A DNA stretch of 64,000 nt from Comamonas testosteroni (GTDB lineage: Bacteria; Pseudomonadota; Gammaproteobacteria; Burkholderiales; Burkholderiaceae_C), in the NCBI RefSeq assembly GCF_000761245.1, contig NZ_AWOR01000068.1, positions 434,001 to 498,000 of the forward strand, in the 5' to 3' direction. The translations under genes were made by a program, and so were the position numbers. Position 1 is the first letter of the stretch. Every line of letters begins with the position of its first letter. Positions 1-11,416 of the stretch are shown here, in pieces. The notes beneath the pieces were generated by a model. That model made no database searches. It was not told the origin of the DNA and saw nothing but the letters and a program-made list of their open reading frames with translations.

Positions 1-165
1 GAGCGGAGGCTCTGCAGAAAAGCCTGTGGGGACGGTGTGGGTGGGGTGGAGCACCGCGGATACGTCCCATACTCAGCAACTTGCACTCCATGGCTCTCGC
101 CAGAAAATCCGCGAGATCACCACCTATCTAGCTCTACAAGACTTGGCAAGACGGCTGATGCCCGC
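1..165. other. Window edge, no gene seen
   Basis: This stretch lies beyond the 3' end of the Tad operon. I see no credible coding region, no clear hairpin with a T-run, and no RNA gene. It may hold the Tad operon terminator region or the edge of the next gene outside the window. Confidence 0.4.
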
Positions 166-1731
166 TCAGTAAACAAGCTCCACATTGGTGTCGCAATTGA
201 GTTGAGCCCCGATATCTGTTTGCGCAAGGCTCAAACCCAAAAGGCTCAACAGCAAGTTCAGTATCAAGTCGAGCGCATACGTCAGTGGGGACAGAACTGC
301 CGCCAGCAGCGTACCAAGTGGACCGAGCTGACTTTCCAGCGCAGTGAACAAGGCTCCCACCAAATTGGTTTGCACCATGCTCAACCAGACTGCAGGCTTA
401 TCCAGCCTAGGCGGCGGCGGACTATTGAACAGCAACTGTTGGGGCGGCGACAGCAAGGGTAGTGAGATCACGACTGGAATTTTGATCAACGAAAGCAACA
501 GAGTCGCCTCACCCTTCAGCGCAACGGTTCCCACTCCGGTCTGCCCAAGGACAGTCAAAGACTTTCCCGCACTGCTGCACTGATAACCCGTGACACGGGC
601 ACCACCCTGGGCCAGCTTCACATCCAGGGAAAGATTCACACCCACCAGCAGCAAGTTCAGGCCCAATCCAACCACGAGGTCTATTTGGGATGTCTTGGCC
701 TGGATGACATCTCTGTCAGGATCTCCAATCGCACTCTGCGCCGGCTCTATGACTTTGAGATTCACACCCGTATGAACCAGTCCCAGATCTAGATTGACGC
801 CGACCTTCGCCGCACTTTTGCTATTGGCAAACTGGGCCAGCAAGGTGACCATGTCCAGTACGTTCAGGTCCGTACGCAATGCCTCTGCTCCCAGGCCCGT
901 TCCCAGTTTCAAAACATCTGCCAATGCCAATTGGATCTGCCCGACTCCGGCGGCCAATACTTTCAAGGCCGTTATCGCCGCGGCATTTCCTTGCTGGGGT
1001 AAGACATCGGCCATGGCCAACATGAAGTTGCCAAGAGACACCTTCGCGTTGACGACTTCATCGTAACTACCCACATTCAGCGAGCCACGAATTTTCAAGG
1101 CGTCCAGAAATTTGAGCAGATTGATATCGGCCCCCGCGATGCCCTTCCAACCAACGGCACCCAGCTTGATGCTGCCTCCCAGCATTCCTCCAATCACGGC
1201 GTCCAGCAAGTCCGACTTTGTCGTATCCAGCTCTAGCAAGGTAGACCGTACGGAAAGTCGCGCGAGACGGGGAGCGCGAAAAGCCGTGGCAGACGCCGTT
1301 ACTCGTCGCCCCCCCGCATCCAAGTCCGCCCCGAAAAGAAACAAGTAGGGGACCACTCTGGCCACTTGCACCTTGCAGGCATTCAACGGCCCCTGTCCTG
1401 CTACGAAATACTGCTCTGACGTCAATCCGGTTCTGACTTCCCAACGCCCCTCCGCAGTGCTCACCAATTCCGATGGAATGCCACCGTTTCTTGGAATGCT
1501 ATCTGCCGCCACCGACTGACACGCTCCGCTGCGAGGTGTGCCACTGGCCCCCGCCAGCGCCGCCAGATCCGCCATCTTCTGCAGCTCGCGCTTCTGCCAG
1601 AACACATTGCCGATATCGATGGTCGCCAGGCAGATCACGGCAATCATCAGCCATAGCGCCCCCAGCGTCGCCACGGAGCCCGATTGGCGACGCATGGGAG
1701 TAGGGCCCAGGCCTTTGGCAAAAGACTGCAT
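166..1731 (-). CDS. tadG: TadG-like Flp pilus assembly protein
   Basis: Predicted 521-residue membrane-anchored protein. Residues about 13-45 hold a TadE/TadG-type N-terminal segment: basic and polar residues (RRQSGSVATLGALW), a hydrophobic helix, then the IDIGNVFWQKRELQKMADLA stretch typical of TadG-like proteins. The remainder is rich in Gly, Leu and Val and should lie outside the inner membrane. Family members act with TadE/TadF as minor pseudopilin-like parts of the Tad machine. It is the last gene of the Tad operon, 21 bp after the DUF3613 gene. An internal Met at residue 13 is an alternative start, but the first Met has an AGAGGCG-like ribosome site. The C-terminal domain was not recognised. 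Confidence 0.8.
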   Translation of the reverse strand: MQSFAKGLGPTPMRRQSGSVATLGALWLMIAVICLATIDIGNVFWQKRELQKMADLAALAGASGTPRSGACQSVAADSIPRNGGIPSELVSTAEGRWEVRTGLTSEQYFVAGQGPLNACKVQVARVVPYLFLFGADLDAGGRRVTASATAFRAPRLARLSVRSTLLELDTTKSDLLDAVIGGMLGGSIKLGAVGWKGIAGADINLLKFLDALKIRGSLNVGSYDEVVNAKVSLGNFMLAMADVLPQQGNAAAITALKVLAAGVGQIQLALADVLKLGTGLGAEALRTDLNVLDMVTLLAQFANSKSAAKVGVNLDLGLVHTGVNLKVIEPAQSAIGDPDRDVIQAKTSQIDLVVGLGLNLLLVGVNLSLDVKLAQGGARVTGYQCSSAGKSLTVLGQTGVGTVALKGEATLLLSLIKIPVVISLPLLSPPQQLLFNSPPPPRLDKPAVWLSMVQTNLVGALFTALESQLGPLGTLLAAVLSPLTYALDLILNLLLSLLGLSLAQTDIGAQLNCDTNVELVY

Positions 1732-1752
1732 GCAGAGCGCCTCTGAGGCCGC

Positions 1753-2178
1753 CTAACGGCCGCCGCTGGTTGTACTACCCACCTGTGTTTCAGAGCTCTC
1801 CGGAATCTTGTAGGTAAAACTCTCGAGATAGCGCTGATAGGTACGCTGTGCCACATCGCTTGTCACGGGATAGGCATTGCGCGATGCATACTGGCCGCTG
1901 GCCTGCAGCGCCAGCAGATAGCTGGTGGCGTCGCCCACCCGATTGCTTGCCGGTGGCGTCAGGGAGGCATTGCCGGGAGCCGGAGTCTGCGTCACTGCTG
2001 CCTGAGCTGTTGCTGCGGGCATCACTGCCGCACTTCGGGGCGCACTCATATTGGTCACTCCCGTACCGGAGCCGGTACTGCTGCCGGCCTGCGCCATGGC
2101 GACCGAGGCCGCTCCCAGTGCCATCAACGCCAGGGTGAATGCGCGGGCCCGTTGGGTGAATGCTGTCTGCGTATTCAT
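1753..2178 (-). CDS. DUF3613 protein of the Tad locus
   Basis: Predicted 141-residue exported protein. A signal peptide covers about residues 1-30 (basic start, ALMALGAASVAMAQA with an Ala-x-Ala cleavage region). The mature N-terminus is a low-complexity Ala/Thr/Ser stretch. The C-terminal half (SYLLALQASGQYASRNAYPV) matches my memory of DUF3613, a family found in beta- and gammaproteobacterial Tad loci. Its role is unknown; periplasmic support of pilus assembly is an inference from position between tadD and tadG. AAGGAG lies 6 bases before the chosen ATG. Confidence 0.75.
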   Translation of the reverse strand: MNTQTAFTQRARAFTLALMALGAASVAMAQAGSSTGSGTGVTNMSAPRSAAVMPAATAQAAVTQTPAPGNASLTPPASNRVGDATSYLLALQASGQYASRNAYPVTSDVAQRTYQRYLESFTYKIPESSETQVGSTTSGGR

Positions 2179-2195
2179 GGGGACTCCTTGAAGGT

Positions 2196-3872
2196 TCAGG
2201 GCCAGGCACGCTCGGGTGCACTCTTCTTGGCAGAAGCTGCAGGCTTGCTGCCGGCATCTTCATCGGGCGTCTCGAAAAACAAGCCGCCCGCCGCCGCGCG
2301 CTGGGGCAGCATGGCTTGTACCGCCTGTCTGCCACCGGATTCACCGCTCTGACGCACTGCGGCAGGATGTGCTGCAGCCATCACCACTGCAGCCTCCGGC
2401 ATCGATCTTGTCGGGCGCACAGGCTGGCGCGCGATCACGGGCTGCACCGCAGGCTCAGCTTGCGAAGCCGGTGCCGGCTGCGTCTGCTGCAGTTTTGCGG
2501 GCATCGCCTCGGTAAGCAGAGGCTGTGCAGGCTTGGGCGTCTCCTGCTTCGCGGACTGAGAAGCCGTCGCCACGGCCGCCTCCAGCGGTGGCGCCACTTT
2601 CGCTATCGATGCAGGAGCTTGTTGCGCTTTATCTATGGCTACTTCAGACTGCTTTGACTCTGGAATCCTTTCCAATGGTGCGCTAGCCGCTACATCGACA
2701 GGAGCAGCCATTGCCTGCACAGGCACAGGTGGCGCATAGGCATAGGCCCGCGGAGCCGCCGGCACAAACTGGCTCGCCCCCTGACCGGGGTGACGCGGCC
2801 TTCCTGCATCAAAGCTACCGCCAGAGACCATCCACTGACCACCGCTGGGCGCCCGCTCCACACTCCGCGCCACCATGGGCTGAGCTTGGGGCAGTGGTAA
2901 CAGGGTCTGGGGCACATGGGAACGAGACGGCACAGAATCCGATGCCTTGACTGCCACTACCGGAGCCTTTGCGGCTTCAGGCTCCGGTGCGGGCTTTTTT
3001 GTGGGGGGTACCTCCTGCACTGCCGCAGGCTCCAGCACTTCGGCAGATTTCCCGGAGCTGGCTACGGCCTCGGGGGCGGTCTTCACTTCCGGACGGGAGA
3101 GGTTGACGACCTTTGCCGTCGCAGCCGCGGCAGGCTTTGCTGCTGCCAGGCTTGCAGCCCTCAACCACTCCCCGGCCTGCTCCTTGACCAGTTGCCGGGT
3201 CTGTGCGTCCAGCTTGCGCTGGCGCATGAATTCCTCGGCCTGTGCGCTATGGCCGCTGACCATCATGAACAGGCTCAGATTGACGTTGGCCTGTGCATCT
3301 TCGGGGTTGAGCTGCGCCGCCTGCATCAGCGGAATGCGCGCCGCGTTCAGATCATGCGCACGCAGATAGGCATAGCCCAGATCGGTCAACAGGCGCGAAT
3401 CCACAGGGTTGCTCATGCGCGCCTGCTCCATCTGCTGCGCGGCACTGCGAAAGTCGCCCTGCTCTGCGGCCACACGGCCCAGGCCATAGCGTGCGGCACC
3501 ATCCTTGGCGCTGCCCAGCAGGCCCTGGTAGATGGGGATGGCCGCACTGAGCTGCCCCACCTGACGCAATGCATCTGCACGCAGCAGCCGCGAATCGCTG
3601 GAAGCGCCCCATTGCTTGTCCAGTGCGTCCAGGTGCGCGATGGAGGCATACCAGAGCGACTTGGACTGCATCTGCTTGACCAGAGAGAGGTAGGTGTCCT
3701 GCGTGTCGACCACCGCCTCCTTTTCGAGCGGCATATCCGCTGCGGCCTTGGCCGCCGGCGACAGCACGGGCTGGTTCTGCCCCAGCAGATTGCCCATGCT
3801 GGAGCAGCCCGACAGCATGGCCATCGCAGCAACCGCCAGAGGCAACATCATGTATTGCTTGTTGTTTCTCAT
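2196..3872 (-). CDS. tadD: TadD-like TPR lipoprotein with long Pro/Ala tail
   Basis: Predicted 558-residue outer-membrane lipoprotein. A lipobox (AMLSGC) at about residues 18-23 marks lipid attachment. Residues about 55-240 form helical TPR-like repeats (for example AARYGLGRVAAEQGDFRSAA). This is the TadD part, thought to help assemble the outer-membrane side of the Tad secretion channel. After about residue 250 comes a roughly 300-residue Ala/Pro/Val/Lys/Glu-rich tail with no recognised fold, making it about twice the length of simple TadD proteins. The ATG overlaps the tadC stop (ATGA), which points to translational coupling. Confidence 0.85.
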   Translation of the reverse strand: MRNNKQYMMLPLAVAAMAMLSGCSSMGNLLGQNQPVLSPAAKAAADMPLEKEAVVDTQDTYLSLVKQMQSKSLWYASIAHLDALDKQWGASSDSRLLRADALRQVGQLSAAIPIYQGLLGSAKDGAARYGLGRVAAEQGDFRSAAQQMEQARMSNPVDSRLLTDLGYAYLRAHDLNAARIPLMQAAQLNPEDAQANVNLSLFMMVSGHSAQAEEFMRQRKLDAQTRQLVKEQAGEWLRAASLAAAKPAAAATAKVVNLSRPEVKTAPEAVASSGKSAEVLEPAAVQEVPPTKKPAPEPEAAKAPVVAVKASDSVPSRSHVPQTLLPLPQAQPMVARSVERAPSGGQWMVSGGSFDAGRPRHPGQGASQFVPAAPRAYAYAPPVPVQAMAAPVDVAASAPLERIPESKQSEVAIDKAQQAPASIAKVAPPLEAAVATASQSAKQETPKPAQPLLTEAMPAKLQQTQPAPASQAEPAVQPVIARQPVRPTRSMPEAAVVMAAAHPAAVRQSGESGGRQAVQAMLPQRAAAGGLFFETPDEDAGSKPAASAKKSAPERAWP

Positions 3873-4822
3873 ATCGTCATCCCTCCCAATGCCCGGATCA
3901 CGGCCAGGAATCCCGGTCCGGCTGTAATGATGATCAGGGCCGGCAGCAGCGTCACGACCATGACACCTGTCATCTTGACCGAGATCTTTCCTATCATCTC
4001 CTTCATCTTGGCCTTGCGCTGCTCACGCAGCCGCTCGCCAAAAATGCGCAGCGGCTCCTGGACTGCTCCGCCGTATTTGTCGATCTGAATCATCAGCGAT
4101 GTCAGATTGGCCAGGTTCTCGTTCTGGTAGATCTCGCTCATACGCCCAAAGGAACGCTCACGTGTGCTGCCCCGGCTGTATTGCTGGCTGGCCAGCTGTA
4201 TTTCCTTCGAGAGCACGGGCATGACATTGCCGAAGTCAGAGCCGATCACCTGCAGGGTCTGATCCAGACTCATGCCCGTGCCTTGCAGCAAGCCCAGCAG
4301 ATCGACGAGCAAGGGCAGTTCGCGGGCAACGCTGGCCCTGCGGCGGCGTGCCACGCTGCGCAACACCCATTTGGGAAGCAGAAAACCTATGGTGAAGGCG
4401 GCAAACAAATAAAGCAGAAATTGCTTGCTGCCCGAAAAAACAAAGAACGCAAGCAGCGCGAACATGATGGAAACCACGCAGCGCGCTATCAGATATTGCA
4501 GCTGCGCGCGAGTCGATCCCCAGCCGCATTTGCTCAGCAGAATGCGGTCTTCCTGCGCAACCAATGCCTTGCCAAACGAGGTATTGAGCCAGTGTGCAGG
4601 CAGCTCGCCATCGCCATTGAGCGAACGCAGCAGATCTGCAGGTCTGGCAGGTACAGCCACCGCGCCCGCCGCTGCTGCGCCGCTGCGACTCAGTGCATCC
4701 TGGACCACCCGGCTGCTGCGCTCTCGGCGCTGATGCGCATAGGCAATCACAGCAGCACCGATCAATGCAGCCACAGCAAGCAGCGCAATGCTCAGCATCA
4801 GCAAAACACGGGATGTCTCCAT
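3869..4822 (-). CDS. tadC: TadC inner-membrane platform protein (T2SS-F family)
   Basis: Predicted 317-residue integral membrane protein of the type II secretion F family. One transmembrane helix is at the N-terminus, a pair near residues 115-155, and one at the C-terminus (MTGVMVVTLLPALIIITAGPG). The cytoplasmic loop carries T2SS-F features (LPLLVDLLGLLQGTGMSLDQ). With TadB it forms the inner-membrane platform moved by the TadA ATPase. Its start overlaps the tadB stop by one base (TGATG). Confidence 0.9.
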   Translation of the reverse strand: METSRVLLMLSIALLAVAALIGAAVIAYAHQRRERSSRVVQDALSRSGAAAAGAVAVPARPADLLRSLNGDGELPAHWLNTSFGKALVAQEDRILLSKCGWGSTRAQLQYLIARCVVSIMFALLAFFVFSGSKQFLLYLFAAFTIGFLLPKWVLRSVARRRRASVARELPLLVDLLGLLQGTGMSLDQTLQVIGSDFGNVMPVLSKEIQLASQQYSRGSTRERSFGRMSEIYQNENLANLTSLMIQIDKYGGAVQEPLRIFGERLREQRKAKMKEMIGKISVKMTGVMVVTLLPALIIITAGPGFLAVIRALGGMTI

Positions 4823-5782
4823 CAGTCGGCCCCCTCGTCGAGCTTGGCCATGCGGTAGAGCAGCAGCACGCCAAAGACCTGCAACGCTGCCGCAACCCAG
4901 ATGATGTTGCGACCACTGGCGTCATTCCACATGTTCAGAAAATAGCCAGCGTTGACTGCAATGATCAGACAGCACACCGCTACCGGCAGCAGACTCAACA
5001 CCCAGGCCGACATGCGTGTTTCAGCCGTCATGGCAGACAAGTCCTGCTCGGCCTGCTCGCGGTCGCGCATAAAGTGGGCCACGCGCTCCAGCAGCAGATC
5101 GACTCGGCCGCCATAGCGCACACTGATGCGCAAGATGGCTGCCAGCAAATGCAGCTCGTCCAGCCTGGTCTGCCTGGCCACATGAGCCACCGCATTCTCC
5201 AGTTCCATGCCTGCGCGGGCCAGACTGGCGGCTTTTTCCATGACCGACTGCAAAGGGTCTTTGGTGGTTGCCGCTGCCATCTGGAAGGCCGCCTGAACGG
5301 AATTGCCAATCGTCACCAAGCGCACCGTGTTGTCAAGAAAGCCGGGCAACTGCTGCGTGAGCCTGGCGCGGTACTTAAGCGCACGCGCATAGAGCAGAAA
5401 GAAGAAGCCAATCCCGAGCACCACCAGCACTGCACCACCAGCGAGCCAGCCAGCGCCAAAGGCTATGGCCAGAAACGTCGCGACAATCAAGGCCAGACCA
5501 CCATAGAAAAGCCGGGCGCTGGCCGTACCCAGCAAAATAGCGGGAACCGGCCAGCCTGCCTTCTTCTCCTTGCCCAGCACCGCATCTGCCACAGAACTAT
5601 CAAAAGCTGATGCCGCTGCATCCTTGGCGGTAAATCCGGCCGCCGCCGCCGCGCTTTTTTCCAGACTCTGCTCCAGATGCCTGGTCATACGGTGCGTCTT
5701 CTGCTGCCGGCTGACAAGCATCCACAGCGCCATGGCCGCTGCAGCGATCAGCAGCGCCAGGCTCATGAGTAAGAATGCATTG

Positions 5783-5790
<8 letters not shown>
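4822..5790 (-). CDS. tadB: TadB inner-membrane platform protein (T2SS-F family)
   Basis: Predicted 322-residue T2SS-F family protein. The start was set at the Met of MASNAFLLMS because the open frame upstream lies inside tadA and shows no family similarity; this start overlaps the tadA stop by 8 bases. An N-terminal helix, a central hydrophobic pair around residues 95-140, the cytoplasmic LPGFLDNTVRLVTIGNSVQA region and C-terminal helices match TadB. It partners TadC. Confidence 0.9.
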
Positions 5791-7113
<1,323 letters not shown>

Positions 7114-7117
<4 letters not shown>

Positions 7118-8466
7118 TCGCCTCTCCTCAATCGCTTGGCCCATTGACCCAAAACGCCCGCCACTGGTACCGCCGCAGCCTTGTCAGCCATCATTGCTTC
7201 ACCCTGCAAGACACGTACCATGCTTCTGATGCAGGTTACATAGGGATCGCCGCGCTGCGCTTGAGACAACAGTTGACCGCAGCTGGCGGCACTGAGCAAA
7301 GCCGTGGATCGGTCCGGGATCACGTGCAGCAGCTCCAGGCCAAGGCGCTGCGCGACCTCTTTGACGGGCAGCCCAGCTTGGGCATTGAAGCGGTTGAGAA
7401 CCAGCTTGAGGGTGCTGCGTTCCACACCCTTGGCATCGAGTTCCTTGAGCATCTGCGCCGTAGACACAATGCCGCCCAGCGACTGGTCACAAACCACCCA
7501 TCCCTGACCGCTTTCGCGCAGCAAAGGCGCCAGAAAATCCGCCTGCACCATGCCGCCCATATCGATCACCTGGACGCCGAGCAAGCTCTTGAGCGTGCTG
7601 ACTACCCCTGCTGCTGCAGCAGGGCTGACATCGCGCAGCAAGCCCAGGTCGGATGGCCAGGCCAAAGTCACAGCGCCAGTAGGGTGCTTGGCAAACGCCG
7701 AGTTGATCAACGTCGCATCCAGACGGCGCATGTTCTGAACCGCATCCACAAAGCTGAAGTCACCGGCGATGCCCAGATACAGCAAACCATCGCGCGCTGG
7801 CAAACCCAGATCCAGCAAAGCTGCATTCGCAGCCTCCTCCTGCGGTAACTGGCTAGCGCCGAAGGGCCGAACTGGCTGCTTTTTGTTTTTGACACTGCCC
7901 ACGCCCTGGCCATGCATTTCCTGAAACATCACGGCCAGATGCACCGCCAGCGTGGTTACTCCCATACCGACACGGGCCCCCAACAAAGGCAGGGCAAAAC
8001 CTTTGGTCTCTGGCGCAAGTGCCACTGCGGCAGGCTGCAGATTGCGTGCATGCACCTGATGCCTGATGGCCGCATTGGCCTCGGCTTCGGTCGCATCCCA
8101 GTCAATGAATTCAGCCACGCCACAGCGCAGGGCCGCACGCATTGAAGTGGGCTCGGCTGCAGAGCCGGATCCCATGATCACCACACCGGGGAATGCGGCA
8201 CGCAGATCGCTGACCAGGGCGATGGCAGCCTCCGTCATGGGAGCCGAGAAATCCACCACCGCCACGCCAAGCCCTGGCGCCGAAATCGCAGCGTGAAGCG
8301 TTGCCAGGTCGCCTGCCACCGGTATCACTTCCGCATCGCTGCCCAAAGCACCTGCCAGCCAGAAAGCGTGTGACGAAGACTGCGTCACCAGCACCACGCG
8401 TGGATTGCCACGCACAGCCCCTGGCTGCGCGGTATTGAGCTGGGATGAATCCATGCGCATATTCAT
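7114..8466 (-). CDS. tadZ: TadZ/CpaE-like pilus localisation protein
   Basis: Predicted 450-residue protein with a receiver-like N-terminal domain (VVLVTQSSSHAFWLAGALG to about residue 130) followed by a MinD/ParA-like ATPase domain. TadZ proteins place the Tad machine at its site in the cell. The P-loop reads GARVGMGVTTLAVHLA, so the usual GK(T/S) lysine is replaced (G-V-T-T); atypical Walker motifs are known in this family. The start was placed at MNMRMDSS because the upstream frame overlaps rcpA; Met at 8460 or 8454 are alternatives. Confidence 0.85.
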
Positions 8467-8482
8467 GTCTCGACTCTGGCAG

Positions 8483-9847
8483 TCAGCGTGAGAAGCCCGG
8501 CGCCACGCTGGACGACAGGCCACCCGCCACCCATGGACCCCATACCGCAGGGTCACGCTGCTCGGTGCGCCCGGGCAGCAGCGGCTCCACATTCACATCG
8601 CGAGCCAGCGGTTTGACAAGGCGTGGCGTCACCACAATCGCCAGCTCGCTCTCCTTTTGCTGAAACTCCTGACGCTTGAACAGCACACCGAGAATCGGGA
8701 TATCGCCCAGCAAAGGAACCTTGTCGGTGCCCGAAGTGGTGTTGCGGCTGACCAGGCCGCCAATCACAAAGCTTTCGCCGTCGCCCAACTCCACCGTGGT
8801 ATCGGCACGGCGGGTCGTAATCGAGGGCACGGTCGCACTGTTCAGAACAATGGTGTTGGCGTAGTCTAGTTCGCTGGCTTCCGGCGCCACCTTGAGCACG
8901 ATGCGATCGTTGGACAGCACCGTGGGGGACACCGTCAGGCCTATGCCATACGGCTTGTACTGGATGGCCACCATGCCCGTGCCCGCAGGCACGGGAACCG
9001 GCACTTCGCCGCCCGACAGAAAGTTGGCGCTTTGGCCGGACAAGGCCACCAGGGTCGGAGCCGCCAGCACCCGCGCCAGATTATTGCCTTCGAGCATGCC
9101 GATATTGACACCTATGCCGGCCTTGTCGAACTGCATCAGCAAGTTGAAGGCCTGAGTCAAGGGATTGGCGGTTGCGCCCGTCGTGGAACTCCCCCCGCTG
9201 ATGCCATAAGAACCACGTCCAAAAATGCCAAAGCTGAAGCCCGAGCTATTGGGGGACGTGCTGAACAGATTGAGGCCGACCTTCTTCATCTGGGTCTTGT
9301 TGAACTCGACCACCTTGACATCGACCTGCACCACATTGCTCTTGAGCTGGACGCTGGAGAGATCGACGGTCTTGGCCTTGTCGGCGGACTGAGCATTCGC
9401 CAGCTCGCCGGCAAACTGCTGCTCTATCAGGCTGGAGGCCTTGGCCGTGCGCAGATCCACCCGTTGCTGCACATTGAGCATATAGCTCTGCGCCTGCGCT
9501 TCACCGCGTGGCCAGACCATGAACGATGTGTTGCCGGGCTTGAGCGGGCTCAGCAAGATCTTGGCGGCAGCCCCCTTGCCCGCACGCTTGATATGCACAG
9601 CGGCGATCGTGTCGTCGCCGATGGCAATGCGCTCCACACCGCCGGGCAGGTCCAGCTCATGCTGCGCCCCCATCACCAGCTTGATTTCTCTGGCTGCTGT
9701 CGCTTGCTGCGCTCTGCTTTCGCCTGCATTGGGCACTTGCTGCGCAAGGGCCGGGACAGTGACGGCACCCAAGGATAGGCCGCAAAGCAGATACAGCGGC
9801 TTCATTGACGGGGTACGGGGCGAGATCCAAAAAGTCTTGTTATTCAT
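8483..9847 (-). CDS. rcpA: RcpA/CpaC outer-membrane secretin
   Basis: Predicted 454-residue secretin that forms the outer-membrane pore of the Tad system. A signal peptide lies near residues 15-36 (MKPLYLLCGLSLGAVTVPAL). A pilus-type secretin N-terminal domain follows (IKLVMGAQHELDLPGGVERI), then the secretin core with GEVPVPVPAGTG and the C-terminal VELGDGESFVIGGLVSRNTT region. It starts 3 bases after the rcpC stop; a start at the internal Met (9805) would also leave an intact signal peptide. Confidence 0.92.
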   Translation of the reverse strand: MNNKTFWISPRTPSMKPLYLLCGLSLGAVTVPALAQQVPNAGESRAQQATAAREIKLVMGAQHELDLPGGVERIAIGDDTIAAVHIKRAGKGAAAKILLSPLKPGNTSFMVWPRGEAQAQSYMLNVQQRVDLRTAKASSLIEQQFAGELANAQSADKAKTVDLSSVQLKSNVVQVDVKVVEFNKTQMKKVGLNLFSTSPNSSGFSFGIFGRGSYGISGGSSTTGATANPLTQAFNLLMQFDKAGIGVNIGMLEGNNLARVLAAPTLVALSGQSANFLSGGEVPVPVPAGTGMVAIQYKPYGIGLTVSPTVLSNDRIVLKVAPEASELDYANTIVLNSATVPSITTRRADTTVELGDGESFVIGGLVSRNTTSGTDKVPLLGDIPILGVLFKRQEFQQKESELAIVVTPRLVKPLARDVNVEPLLPGRTEQRDPAVWGPWVAGGLSSSVAPGFSR

Positions 9848-9850
9848 AGC

Positions 9851-10840
9851 TCAGTACCGCACGGTTTGGGAGTTGGCGCCACGCACGAATTCAACGGGCA
9901 GGGAAGGATCTGCAGATGCGGTGCGCGTGCGCGGCACGGCAGGGTTGGCGACACCAGCGGTCATGGGCCTGACTGCAGTCGTGCGCGCTGCCGAAGTGCC
10001 TGCGGAGCCGGCCAGGCTGCTCATGGCCACGCCGGCCTGCGCTGCGTCAGCACCTTCCAGCCGAGTTGCAACAGATCCCTTGGTCATGGCGACGGCCAAT
10101 ACCCCAGGCAGCGGAGCAAACTTCTCGCTATCCGGCTCGGTCATATCCGTGGGATTGCGCAGTGCCAGCAGCAGGCTGCCATTGGAGCCGCCCAGCAGCA
10201 ACTGACTGACCTCGGCCACCGGCACAGCAAGCACAGCCGTGCGCGCACTGTCGGAGCCATTGGCCTGCTTGCCATCGGCTTTGTCCGTCGAGGTCAGCGC
10301 CTCCACCGATGCCGCGCCATAGGCCAGCACGCGCTTGCGCGAAAGCAGCAAACGCGCCTGGCTCTGATCGATTTCATTGCCATCGCGGCGCAGCGCAAAG
10401 AACACATCAACAAAGTCGCCTGGCTTGATGCGATTACCAGCGCCAATGCTTTCATCGACCTTGACAGCCACCGCACGCTCACCCTCCGACAACTTGAGCG
10501 CCAGTCCGGTCACCATTTGCCCTTGCAGCACGGGGGCGCCCTTGGGTATGTCCACCGCTGGTACGGAGCCAACAGCTGCCTGAATGTCGCTATAGGCGCC
10601 ATCGGGGATGGCCGGCAACTGCGAGATCTGCAGATCCTCGACCTTGAGCGCCTGTCCCGCTGGAATGGCCTGCGCTGCCATCACCACACTCACATTGGCA
10701 CTGGACTTGACGTCGCTGGATGAGTTTTGAGCCTGAGGGTCTGATGCTTGTGGTGTTTTGGCGAGCATCCACCCATAAATGCCCAGAGCCAATGCCACCG
10801 CCAGCAGAACCCCGACCGCGATCTTTGCGACATTCACCAT
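9851..10840 (-). CDS. rcpC: RcpC/CpaB Flp pilus assembly protein
   Basis: Predicted 329-residue protein with an N-terminal transmembrane helix (KIAVGVLLAVALALGIYGWM) and a SAF-like domain (MAAQAIPAGQALKVEDLQIS, then KGAPVLQGQMV). The family is thought to work with the RcpA secretin at the periplasmic face. ATG at 10840 was chosen over an in-frame GTG at 10846 because AGAGGGG sits at proper distance before it. The C-terminal 60 residues are Ala/Thr-rich and poorly conserved. Confidence 0.9.
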   Translation of the reverse strand: MVNVAKIAVGVLLAVALALGIYGWMLAKTPQASDPQAQNSSSDVKSSANVSVVMAAQAIPAGQALKVEDLQISQLPAIPDGAYSDIQAAVGSVPAVDIPKGAPVLQGQMVTGLALKLSEGERAVAVKVDESIGAGNRIKPGDFVDVFFALRRDGNEIDQSQARLLLSRKRVLAYGAASVEALTSTDKADGKQANGSDSARTAVLAVPVAEVSQLLLGGSNGSLLLALRNPTDMTEPDSEKFAPLPGVLAVAMTKGSVATRLEGADAAQAGVAMSSLAGSAGTSAARTTAVRPMTAGVANPAVPRTRTASADPSLPVEFVRGANSQTVRY

Positions 10841-10888
10841 AACCACCCCTCTTATTGCCCTGCATCGTTGACAGAGCTTTTCAATTCA

Positions 10889-11395
10889 TCAATCCAGCAG
10901 ACTTACTTGAGCTACTGCACCGCCCCTCAATATGTCTGGAGTCGGCAGGCTCAGCACGGGTCCCAACAACTTTGGAATCAACGGTGAAGCTGCATAGTTG
11001 TAATTAATGCGAACATTGATGCAGGAGATTCCAGCCCCCACAGCGCCCCCCGTGCAATCGCCTGATGAGACATAGATACCGGCCGCATCACCCGTCGGGC
11101 TGTCCATGCACGAGGTTCCCCCCAAGCCGGTACCCATGTTTCTCAACCATTCCAAAGCGCCATTGGTCATCGCACAGGCGGCGCTCTTACGCGCACTGAT
11201 TAAAGAGGTGTTGGCAGGAACCTGAGCCGGATATCGCACTGCGGCTCTAGCACCTTCTGCTGCAGCCAACGTCAAAGTCTGCTGAGCAGTAAAAATCAAT
11301 CCATAGGTAACTATGGCATAGAAAATCAAGAAAAAAATAGGGAAGAGGAGTGCAAATTCAATTGCCACAGCACCTTTTTGATTTCTCAAGTACAT
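10889..11395 (-). CDS. tadE: TadE-family pseudopilin
   Basis: Predicted 168-residue TadE-like protein. The N-terminus has the pseudopilin pattern KGAVAIEFALLFPIFFLIF: a Gly followed by a residue tract with Glu at +5, then a hydrophobic helix, so it should be cut by the TadV peptidase. Paired Cys residues in the body could form a disulfide. AGGAGGGGGT directly precedes the ATG. It lies downstream of tadV, upstream of rcpC. Confidence 0.88.
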   Translation of the reverse strand: MYLRNQKGAVAIEFALLFPIFFLIFYAIVTYGLIFTAQQTLTLAAAEGARAAVRYPAQVPANTSLISARKSAACAMTNGALEWLRNMGTGLGGTSCMDSPTGDAAGIYVSSGDCTGGAVGAGISCINVRINYNYAASPLIPKLLGPVLSLPTPDILRGGAVAQVSLLD

Positions 11396-11416
11396 ACCCC
11401 CTCCTTTCTGCTTACG

